From: Vicinamibacteria bacterium
GTDB taxonomy: Bacteria > Acidobacteriota > Vicinamibacteria > Vicinamibacterales > 2-12-FULL-66-21
Reading direction: 5' to 3'
Length of the DNA: 5,536 nt
Assembly (NCBI GenBank): GCA_025937075.1
Contig: JAICSD010000315.1
Location: 1-5,536 of the forward strand
Below the pieces are notes generated by a model, which was not told the origin of the DNA, did not search any database, and saw only the letters and a program-made list of their open reading frames with translations. Position 1 is the stretch's first letter. Each line of letters opens with the position of its first letter. This document shows positions 1 through 5,516 of the stretch, piece by piece. A program made the translations under genes and the position numbers.

Positions 1-1
1 G

Positions 2-1981
2 ATCGTGCGCTTCACGTTCGCCGTCCGCCCGAATCGGGAGCCGGGCGGGCTGCAGACGATCGAATTGCCGTCGAAGCGGAGGACGATCGATTCCGTCGAG
101 CTGGACGCACCGCTGCTGGCCTCGCTGTCACAGGGGCGCGAAAAGCGCCGCGACGTGCCGCTGACGGCGATTCCGCCGCGCATGGTGCAGGCGGTGCTCG
201 CAACGGAGGACCATCGTTTCTACGACCATCCCGGCGTCGATGTGATCGGCACGACGCGCGCCGTGTTCAGCAATCTGTTCGGCAGCCACCGGTATCTCTC
301 CGGCGGCAGCACGATCACGCAGCAGCTCGTGCGCAACACGTTCATCAGCGCCATGTGGGGCCTCGAGAAGGCTCAGGAGAAGAGCGCCAGGCGCAAGTTC
401 ACCGAGTGGCTGATGTCGGTCGCGCTCGAGCGGCGGTTGTCGAAGGACCAGATTCTGCAGATGTACCTGAACGACGTCTATCTCGGGCAGCGCGGGTCGT
501 TTGCGATCCACGGCGTTCCAGAAGCGGCGCGGCTGTTCTTCGGGAAGGACGTCAGCAACGTCTCGCTTACGGAGGCCGCGACGATCGCGGGCGTCATTCA
601 GGCGCCGCCCCGGTATTCGCCCTTCAACAATCCAGACCGCTCGCGCGAGCGCCGCAACGTCGTCCTCCACGCGATGGCCGACAGCGATTACATCACCGAG
701 GACGCAGCCGACCGCGCGTCGCACGAACCGCTGCAGGTGGTCGCGCGCGCGCTGGAATCGGAAGCGCCGTATTTCGTGGACTACGTGAGCCAGGACCTCC
801 AGGAGAAGGTCAAGACGGCGGACGCCGTCGACGTGTACACGACGCTGGACCTGCACCTGCAGCGGCTCGCGCAGGAAGCCGTCCGCACCGGACTGGACAA
901 AGTCGACGCGATCCTGTCAAAGCGCAAACACAACCCGGGTCAGGCGCAGGCAGCCCTCATCGCGGTCGACCCGCGCACCGGAGAGATCCTTGCGATGGTG
1001 GGCGGCCGGTCCTACAACCAGTCGCAATACAACCGCGCCGTCAGCGCGCGACGGCAGCCCGGGTCGACGTTCAAGCCGTTCGTCTATCTCGCAGCGTTCG
1101 AGCGCGCGCAGGCGGACGGCCGCTCCGACATGACCCCCGCGACGATCGTCAACGACGAGCCGACGTCCTTCCTGTTCAACGATCAGGAATGGACCCCGCA
1201 GAACTACGAGAACGAGTACGACGGGCCGATCACGCTCCGCCGCGCGCTGGCGATGTCGCGCAACATCGCGACAATCAAAGTTGCCGAAGCCACCGGGTAC
1301 GACAACGTCGCCGCGCTCTGGAAGCGGGTCGGCGCGGGCACCCCGCCGCGCCCGTATCCCTCGATCGCGCTTGGGGTGTTCGAAGCGACACCCTTCGAAA
1401 TTGCATCCGCCTATACGCTCTTTCCGAATCTCGGGACGATCCGCCCGCTGCACGGCGTCCTGCGGATCATCGATCGCGGCAAGCCCGTGCCAATCGACGA
1501 GGCGCCTCCGCGCACCGTCGCCCGTCGCGACACGACGTATCTCGTGACGGACATGATGCGGAGCGTCCTCAACGAAGGCACTGGCGCGGCGGCGAGATCG
1601 ATGGGCTTTTCGCTCGACGCGGCCGGCAAGTCGGGGACGACGAACGACTATCGCGATGCGTGGTTCGTCGGCTTCACGCCCGATCTGCTCACCGTCGTGT
1701 GGGTGGGGCTGGATGACAACCAGATCCTCGGCCTCAGCGGCTCACGCGCCGCACTGCCGATCTGGGCCGACTTCATGACGCGCGCGCTCGCCGGGCATTC
1801 CAGCGCAAGCTTCGACGCTCCTGACGGGATCGTCTTCGCGGACATCGACCGCGACACGGGCCAGCTCGCGACGCCGCTCTGCCCGCGCGTCATCCACCAG
1901 CCGTTCCTCGCCGGCACGCAGCCGCTGCAGAGCTGCACCCAACATGGTTCGGTCGGACTGGTGGGGACAGTCATCAGATAA
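2..1981 (+). CDS. Class A (bifunctional) penicillin-binding protein, PBP1B type, 5'-truncated by the window edge
   Basis: The protein polymerises lipid II into glycan strands and cross-links the stem peptides. It acts on the outer face of the cytoplasmic membrane. Numbering from the in-frame GTG at 5, the glycosyltransferase (GT51) domain spans about residues 50-225. It shows the catalytic-Glu motif ATEDHRFYDHPG (E68), GGSTITQQ (100-107) and ILQMYLNDVYLGQRG (150-164). The transpeptidase domain spans about 315-595, with SxxK as S354-T-F-K357, SxN as S418-R-N420 and a KSGTT triad at 542-546, where Ser replaces the middle Thr of KTG, a common variant. The YLGQ-G-I-G pattern and ALGVFEATPFEIASAY resemble E. 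coli MrcB more than PBP1A. No transmembrane anchor precedes the GT domain and the reading frame is open to the left edge, so the true start lies upstream and GTG 5 is probably internal. Both catalytic domains look complete, and the stop is TAA 1979-1981. I am sure of the family but not of the paralogue, so no symbol is given. Confidence 0.95.
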   Translation: MVRFTFAVRPNREPGGLQTIELPSKRRTIDSVELDAPLLASLSQGREKRRDVPLTAIPPRMVQAVLATEDHRFYDHPGVDVIGTTRAVFSNLFGSHRYLSGGSTITQQLVRNTFISAMWGLEKAQEKSARRKFTEWLMSVALERRLSKDQILQMYLNDVYLGQRGSFAIHGVPEAARLFFGKDVSNVSLTEAATIAGVIQAPPRYSPFNNPDRSRERRNVVLHAMADSDYITEDAADRASHEPLQVVARALESEAPYFVDYVSQDLQEKVKTADAVDVYTTLDLHLQRLAQEAVRTGLDKVDAILSKRKHNPGQAQAALIAVDPRTGEILAMVGGRSYNQSQYNRAVSARRQPGSTFKPFVYLAAFERAQADGRSDMTPATIVNDEPTSFLFNDQEWTPQNYENEYDGPITLRRALAMSRNIATIKVAEATGYDNVAALWKRVGAGTPPRPYPSIALGVFEATPFEIASAYTLFPNLGTIRPLHGVLRIIDRGKPVPIDEAPPRTVARRDTTYLVTDMMRSVLNEGTGAAARSMGFSLDAAGKSGTTNDYRDAWFVGFTPDLLTVVWVGLDDNQILGLSGSRAALPIWADFMTRALAGHSSASFDAPDGIVFADIDRDTGQLATPLCPRVIHQPFLAGTQPLQSCTQHGSVGLVGTVIR

Positions 1982-2070
1982 CTACGCAACTACGCAATTA
2001 CCAACTACCCAAGGCGCTTGAATTGGAGGTTATCTCCTTGCCTGGTTGGAGGTTGTGAGGTTGCGTAGTT
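1980..2070 (+). repeat. 91-nt imperfect palindrome (long RNA hairpin) at the 3' end of the PBP gene
   Basis: The outer arms AACTACGCAAC (1980-1990) and GTTGCGTAGTT (2060-2070) are perfect complements. Further pairs share the same axis at 2025: CCAAC 2001-2005 with GTTGG 2045-2049, and CAAGG 2010-2014 with CCTTG 2036-2040. Reading 1980-2020 against 2070-2030 gives about 28 Watson-Crick pairs and 6 G:U pairs out of 41. The left arm also contains the direct repeat ACTACGCA (1981-1988 and 1990-1997). A competing small hairpin, GGAG/CTCC, lies at 2025-2037. The first arm begins inside the PBP stop codon. No U-tract follows, so this is not a classical intrinsic terminator. It could be an mRNA 3'-end stabiliser, a Rho-related end, or a copy of a dispersed intergenic repeat. 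Confidence 0.75.
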
Positions 2071-2091
2071 GCCGGCGTCCAGCCCGGAGCC

Positions 2092-2100
2092 TGCTATACT
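2092..2100 (+). promoter_or_regulatory. Extended -10 promoter for the PPIase operon
   Basis: TGCTATACT fits the extended -10 form TGnTATAAT with one mismatch. No convincing -35 hexamer lies 16-18 bp upstream; the nearest TTGCCG (2069-2074) is 20 bp away. An extended -10 can work without a good -35. The predicted transcript would start near 2107, about 19 nt before the chosen TTG start codon. This supports that start and implies that the PPIase operon is transcribed separately from the PBP gene. Confidence 0.6.
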
Positions 2101-2115
2101 TTCCTTTTCCTCCTT

Positions 2116-2120
2116 GGCGG
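2116..2120 (+). promoter_or_regulatory. Weak ribosome binding site deciding the PPIase start
   Basis: GGCGG lies 5 nt before the TTG at 2126, downstream of the predicted transcription start. It is only a partial Shine-Dalgarno match, but no better candidate precedes any other in-frame start codon in this stretch. Confidence 0.4.
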
Positions 2121-2125
2121 TACCT

Positions 2126-3163
2126 TTGAAATTGAAGCTTTGTGTGTGTGTGCTGGCCGTCGGTGTGTCCGCGGCCGCGTGTAAGAAAGCTCCCGCCGCA
2201 CAGACGGCGACGGCTCAGAGCGGCACGCCTGCCGCCGCGACGGCCGCGGCACCGTCTACGCCGCCCAAGCCCGTCCCCGCCCAGCTCCCCGACGTCGTGG
2301 CGCGCGTCAACGGCGAAGACGTGAAGAAAGCGGATTTCGAGCGGATGATCAAGACGATCGAGGCCCGCGCCGGTCAGCCGATTCCCCCGGAGCGGCGCGA
2401 CGAGATTCTCCGCGGCGCGCTGGATCAGCTCATCGTCTACAAGCTGCTCGCGCAGGAGTGCAAGACACGCGGCCTTGCGGCGACCGATGCGGACGTCGAC
2501 GCCAAGCTCGCGGAATTGAGGAAGCAGTTCCCGACCGAAGACGCATTCAGCAAGGCGCTGCAGGAACGCGGCCTGACCCTCGACGGCCTCAAGAGCGATG
2601 CGCGGACCGACCTGAGCGTGTCGAAATTGATGGACACCGAGGTCGCGTCGACGCCGGGGCCGAGCGACGCGGAAGCGCAGGACTTTTACGCGAAGAACCC
2701 CGACAAGTTCAAGCAGGAAGAACAGGTGCGGGCGAGCCATATCCTGATTCGCGTGGACGAGAAAGCAGACGCCGCGACGAAGAAGAAGGCGAAGGACGAG
2801 ATCGAAAGCGTCCTCAAGCAGGCGCGGGCCGGGGCCGATTTCGCGGCGCTCGCGCGCGAACACTCGCAGGACGGGAGCGCCGCGCAGGGTGGCGACCTGA
2901 ACTACTTCACGAAGGAACAGATGGTGCCCGCGTTTTCCAACGCGGCCTTCGCGCTCAAGCCGGGACAGATCAGCGACGTCGTCACGACGCAGTTCGGTTA
3001 TCACATCATCAAGGTGACCGACCACAAGCCGGCGCGGGTCGTGCCGTTCGAGGAAGCGAGCGCGAAGATCAAGGAATTTCTCGGCGAGCAGAAGAAGCAG
3101 CAGCACGCCGATGCGTTCATCGACGGGCTGAAGAAGAAATCGAAGATCGAGGTCCTGATCTGA
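2126..3163 (+). CDS. Peptidyl-prolyl cis-trans isomerase, SurA/PrsA-like lipoprotein (parvulin rotamase)
   Basis: This 345-aa protein is a parvulin-type prolyl isomerase and chaperone for exported proteins. Numbering from TTG 2126, residues 1-18 form a signal peptide (KLKL basic start, short hydrophobic core). It ends in SAAA-C19, a lipobox-like site that lacks the usual Leu at -3. Residues 22-55 are an Ala/Pro/Thr-rich linker. Residues 57-170 form a SurA_N-like helical chaperone domain that begins VVARVNGEDVKKADF. Residues 201-297 are the rotamase domain, with RASHILI (202-208), GGDLNYF (255-261) and FGYHIIKV (290-297). The C-terminus is Lys-rich. A longer reading frame reaches back to a TTG at 2069, but that would include the promoter and part of the hairpin and would bury the signal peptide. 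The protein is probably anchored to a membrane on the periplasmic side. It is the first gene of a three-gene operon. The family is certain; lipidation is likely but not proven. Confidence 0.92.
   Translation: MKLKLCVCVLAVGVSAAACKKAPAAQTATAQSGTPAAATAAAPSTPPKPVPAQLPDVVARVNGEDVKKADFERMIKTIEARAGQPIPPERRDEILRGALDQLIVYKLLAQECKTRGLAATDADVDAKLAELRKQFPTEDAFSKALQERGLTLDGLKSDARTDLSVSKLMDTEVASTPGPSDAEAQDFYAKNPDKFKQEEQVRASHILIRVDEKADAATKKKAKDEIESVLKQARAGADFAALAREHSQDGSAAQGGDLNYFTKEQMVPAFSNAAFALKPGQISDVVTTQFGYHIIKVTDHKPARVVPFEEASAKIKEFLGEQKKQQHADAFIDGLKKKSKIEVLI
2141..2152 (+). repeat. (TG)6 dinucleotide tract in the PPIase signal-peptide coding region
   Basis: Six uninterrupted TG units code for Cys-Val-Cys-Val in the hydrophobic core of the signal peptide. 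A gain or loss of one unit would shift the frame within the first nine codons. Six units is short, so slippage is possible but not implied. Confidence 0.6.
3149..3152 (+). promoter_or_regulatory. Ribosome binding site supporting a CTG start for the XdhC-family gene
   Basis: GAGG lies in the last codons of the PPIase gene, 7 nt before CTG 3160. This is ideal Shine-Dalgarno spacing for that codon and poor spacing (16 nt) for the next possible rare start, ATT 3169. Confidence 0.55.
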
Positions 3164-3978
3164 ACGACATTGTCCTCCCGGCGGCCGCCGCTGCGCTCGA
3201 GCGCGGAGAGCTGGCGGCACTGGTGACGATCGTGCGCGCGACGGGCTCGACCCCGCAGCGCACGGGCGCCAAGATGCTCGTCTATGCGGACGGGCGGACG
3301 GTCGGGACCATTGGCGGCGGCTGCTACGAAGCTGATGCGCTGGGCCGCGCGCGCGAAGCGATTGCGAGCGGCACACCGCTCCTCCTGAAGTACGACCTCA
3401 ACGACGACTTCGTCGAGGAGTCGGGGCTGATCTGCGGCGGCCAGATGGAGGTCTATATCGATCCCATCACACCTTCACCATCGCTGTACATCATTGGCGC
3501 GGGCCACGTGGGGTATCACCTCGCGCGCGCCGCATCGGACGCCGGGTTCCGCATCCACGTCGTCGATGATCGGGAGAAGTTCGCCAGCCGCGAGCGCTTT
3601 CCTTCGGCGGACTCCGTGGTGGTCGACGACATCGCGGCCTGGCTGCATCGCACCGAGCTCCCACCGACGGCCTATGTCGTCATCGTGACGCGAGGCCACA
3701 CGCACGACTTCGACGCGCTTCGCGCGCTTGGCGCCCGCGATTTGAAGTATCTCGGGCTCATCGGAAGCCGTGCGAAGGTCGCCCGTCTGTACGACGCGAT
3801 GAAGAGCGAAGGCATGCCGCAGGAGTGTCTCGCTCGCGTGCACGCGCCGATCGGCCTCGATATCGGCGCCGTCTCGCCTGCAGAAATCGCGATTGCCATC
3901 CTCGCCGAGTTGATCGCCGTCCGCCACGGCAAGGACGTGTCGGCTGTCTCGATGAAATGGCAGCGCCAGCCTCGCTGA
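3160..3978 (+). CDS. xdhC: XdhC/CoxI-family molybdoenzyme maturation factor (probable CTG start)
   Basis: XdhC-family proteins bind molybdenum cofactor, support its sulfuration, and deliver it to xanthine dehydrogenase or related molybdenum hydroxylases. This 272-aa protein has both usual parts. The N-terminal XdhC/CoxI domain covers about residues 5-75, with RATGSTPQRTGAKMLV (26-41) and GTIGGGCYEA (49-58), followed by a CGG motif at 92-94. A C-terminal Rossmann-like XdhC_C domain follows, with YIIGAGHVG (110-118), VTRGHTHD, GLIGSRAK and GLDIGAVSPAEIAIAILAEL. No ATG, GTG or TTG lies in frame near the expected N-terminus. CTG 3160 overlaps the PPIase stop (CTGA), has GAGG 7 nt upstream, and gives MNDIVLPAAAAALERGE, where family members normally begin. 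The next gene overlaps its 3' end by 22 bp. No xdhA/B subunits are in view, so its client enzyme is unknown; a CoxI/CoxF-like role for another molybdenum hydroxylase is possible. Confidence 0.88.
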   Translation: MNDIVLPAAAAALERGELAALVTIVRATGSTPQRTGAKMLVYADGRTVGTIGGGCYEADALGRAREAIASGTPLLLKYDLNDDFVEESGLICGGQMEVYIDPITPSPSLYIIGAGHVGYHLARAASDAGFRIHVVDDREKFASRERFPSADSVVVDDIAAWLHRTELPPTAYVVIVTRGHTHDFDALRALGARDLKYLGLIGSRAKVARLYDAMKSEGMPQECLARVHAPIGLDIGAVSPAEIAIAILAELIAVRHGKDVSAVSMKWQRQPR

Positions 3979-5291
3979 TTCGCAACGCCACAATTCTCAC
4001 GATGAACGACGCGCTCGACACGATCGAGGGCGCCGTTCTCGTGCGCGGCGGCCGCATCGTCTCCGTCGGTCCAGAACCCGGGGACACGCGCGGCGCCACG
4101 ATCATCGACGCCGGCGGAGCGTATCTCCTTCCGGGCTTCGTCCAGACACACGTCCATCTCTGTCAGACGGTCTTTCGCGGTGTGGCCGACGACATGCCGC
4201 TGCTCGAGTGGCTCGAGACGCGCGTGTGGCCGATGGAAGCCGCGCATACGCCCGAGACGCTCCGCGCATCCGCTCGCCTTGGAGCGGCGGAACTGCTGCT
4301 CACGGGCACGACCACCGCATTGACGATGGAGACCGTGCACGATACCGACGTCGTGTTCGAAGTGCTCGACGCGATGGGCATGCGCGCCATCGTCGGCAAG
4401 TGCATGATGGACGCGCCGGGAGATGCGCCGCCACGGCTGCAGGAGCAGACCAGGGCGTCGATTGACGAGAGCGTGGCGCTCGCGAAGCGCTGGAACGGCC
4501 GCAACGGCCGGCTCCGCGCCGCCTTCGCCCCCCGGTTCGCGATCTCGTGTTCGCGCGAGCTCCTCGAAGCTGTCGCGTCCCTCTCGCGCGAGCACGGCGT
4601 ATTGATTCACACACACGCGTCGGAGAATCGCGACGAGGTCGACGTCGTTCGTCAGATCTCCGGCGGCATGCGCAACGTCGAGTATCTGGCGAGTGTCGGT
4701 CTCGCAACCCCACAGCTCTGTGCCGCTCACTGCGTCTGGGTGGACGACGCCGAACAGGCGATTCTCGCCGAGCGTGGGGTCAAGGTCCTCCACTGCCCCG
4801 GCTCGAACCTGAAGCTCGGTTCGGGCATTGCGCCGGTGATCGAGATGCGCGCGCGCGGGATTTCCGTCTCACTCGGCGCAGACGGCGCCGCGTGCAACAA
4901 CCGGCTCGACATGTTCGATGAGATGCGGCTGGCCGCGACGCTGCAGTCCGTCCGGCATCGGCCTGGAGCGCTCACGGCGCGCGATGCCGTGTGGATGGCC
5001 ACCCGCGAAGGTGCTCGCGCGCTCGGGCTCGAGGCGGAAATCGGATCGGTCGAGGTCGGCAAGCGCGCGGATCTGATCCTTATTGATCGCACGGGCGTTG
5101 GCCTGGCGCCCGACGCCGACCCGTGGTCGTCCATCGTCTACGCGGCCCGCGGCAGCGATGTCACGATGACGATGGTCGACGGCGAGATTCTGACCCGTGC
5201 CGGCCAACTCGTCCGTGAGGATAACGCTGAAGTTGTGGTCGAGGCTCGGGCTGCGGCCCGCCGCCTGGCTGTTCGCGCAGCCGCCCGGTAG
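3957..5291 (+). CDS. Metal-dependent amidohydrolase/deaminase (COG0402; 5'-deoxyadenosine/SAH deaminase or guanine deaminase type)
   Basis: This 444-aa cytoplasmic hydrolase has the usual length for the ATZ/TRZ and SAH-deaminase branch of the amidohydrolase superfamily. Residues 5-58 and about 365-420 form the split beta-sandwich, and the TIM barrel lies between. Metal and catalytic residues visible are H65 and H67 (PGFVQTHVHLCQT), H220 with E223 (IHTHASEN), H258 (AAHCVW) and D309 (LGADGAACNN). The motif HCPGSNLKLGSGIAP (279-293) and the C-terminal GSVEVGKRADLILID are typical. ATG 3957 was chosen because MAAPASLIRNATILTMND gives the normal family N-terminus. The open frame extends further upstream but only as non-family sequence. 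There is no good Shine-Dalgarno, and the start lies 22 bp inside the XdhC-family gene, which suggests translational coupling. Similar proteins are often annotated as 5'-deoxyadenosine deaminase or chlorohydrolase. The XdhC neighbour makes a purine substrate such as guanine attractive. The family is sure, the substrate is not. Confidence 0.92.
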   Translation: MAAPASLIRNATILTMNDALDTIEGAVLVRGGRIVSVGPEPGDTRGATIIDAGGAYLLPGFVQTHVHLCQTVFRGVADDMPLLEWLETRVWPMEAAHTPETLRASARLGAAELLLTGTTTALTMETVHDTDVVFEVLDAMGMRAIVGKCMMDAPGDAPPRLQEQTRASIDESVALAKRWNGRNGRLRAAFAPRFAISCSRELLEAVASLSREHGVLIHTHASENRDEVDVVRQISGGMRNVEYLASVGLATPQLCAAHCVWVDDAEQAILAERGVKVLHCPGSNLKLGSGIAPVIEMRARGISVSLGADGAACNNRLDMFDEMRLAATLQSVRHRPGALTARDAVWMATREGARALGLEAEIGSVEVGKRADLILIDRTGVGLAPDADPWSSIVYAARGSDVTMTMVDGEILTRAGQLVREDNAEVVVEARAAARRLAVRAAAR

Positions 5292-5298
5292 AGCGTTA

Positions 5299-5464
5299 TA
5301 GGGCGGCCTTTATGGGCCACCGCTGTCCGTGGATCGTGCAGGGCCGACCCTCTATGGGCCGCCGATGTCCAGGCCGCCGATGTCGGTAAAGCGTGTAGGG
5401 CAGCCCTTTACGGGCCGCCGATGTCCGTGGATCGTGTAGGGCGGCCCTTTATGGGCCGCCGATG
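5299..5464. repeat. Array of four hairpin-forming repeats, unit about 41 bp
   Basis: The units begin at 5299, 5339, 5396 and 5437. Each reads roughly TAGGGCGGCCC, TTTAT, GGGCCGCC, then GATGTCCGTGGATCGTG. Unit 1 is 40 bp, unit 3 is 41 bp, and unit 4 stops after GATG at 5464. Unit 2 is expanded to 57 bp, with GGCCGCCGATGTC at 5357-5369 repeated at 5372-5384. The stem is perfect in unit 4 (GGCGGCCC 5440-5447 with GGGCCGCC 5453-5460). It has one mismatch in unit 3 (5399-5406 with 5412-5419) and in unit 1 (5302-5308 with 5315-5321), and is degraded in unit 2. The GCGTTA just before unit 1 resembles the end of a preceding partial unit, so the array starts practically at the amidohydrolase stop codon. 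It is probably a REP-like intergenic repeat that could also end transcription or protect the mRNA 3' end. No U-tract is present. Confidence 0.85.
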
Positions 5465-5471
5465 CTATAAT
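5463..5471 (+). promoter_or_regulatory. Extended -10 promoter upstream of a heat-shock gene
   Basis: TGCTATAAT is an exact extended -10 element (TGn plus the consensus TATAAT). The expected transcription start is about 5478, placing the CIRCE operator at the start site, the usual arrangement for HrcA repression. No -35 hexamer is seen; that region is occupied by the last hairpin repeat unit, and the TG is the end of that unit. Confidence 0.7.
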
Positions 5472-5476
5472 CGTCG

Positions 5477-5503
5477 TTAGCACTCCGATCTCCCGACTGC
5501 TAA
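5477..5503 (+). promoter_or_regulatory. CIRCE element (HrcA operator)
   Basis: TTAGCACTC (5477-5485), a 9-nt spacer (5486-5494) and GACTGCTAA (5495-5503) match the known consensus TTAGCACTC-N9-GAGTGCTAA. The left arm is exact and the right arm has one mismatch (C for G at 5497). HrcA binds this site and blocks transcription until heat stress. The controlled genes are normally groES-groEL or hrcA-grpE-dnaK-dnaJ and lie outside the window to the right. Confidence 0.9.
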
Positions 5504-5516
5504 ACGGTCAATGAAT

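Noticed and set aside
355..1716. Long + strand open frame (453 codons) inside the PBP gene
   Set aside because: It is an Arg/Ala/Gly-rich shadow in another frame; the PBP frame carries all catalytic motifs.
1980..2070. Intrinsic (Rho-independent) terminator
   Set aside because: The stem is long and imperfect, not GC-rich near the loop, and is followed by GCCGGCG with no U-tract.
2069..2125. Longer PPIase reading frame starting at TTG 2069
   Set aside because: It would place the start inside the hairpin and the -10 promoter inside the gene, and would put the signal peptide 19 residues in from the N-terminus.
2030..3376. Long antisense open frame (448 codons) opposite the PPIase and XdhC genes
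   Set aside because: It is Arg-rich, low-complexity sequence with no family motif, and lies opposite two well-supported genes. Long antisense frames are common in DNA this GC-rich.
3672..4793. Antisense open frame (373 codons) opposite the XdhC and amidohydrolase genes
   Set aside because: It has no recognisable domain or start context, and the + strand proteins are intact.
5299..5464. CRISPR array
   Set aside because: The units are adjacent hairpin repeats without unique spacers of regular length, and they vary in sequence; no cas gene is present.
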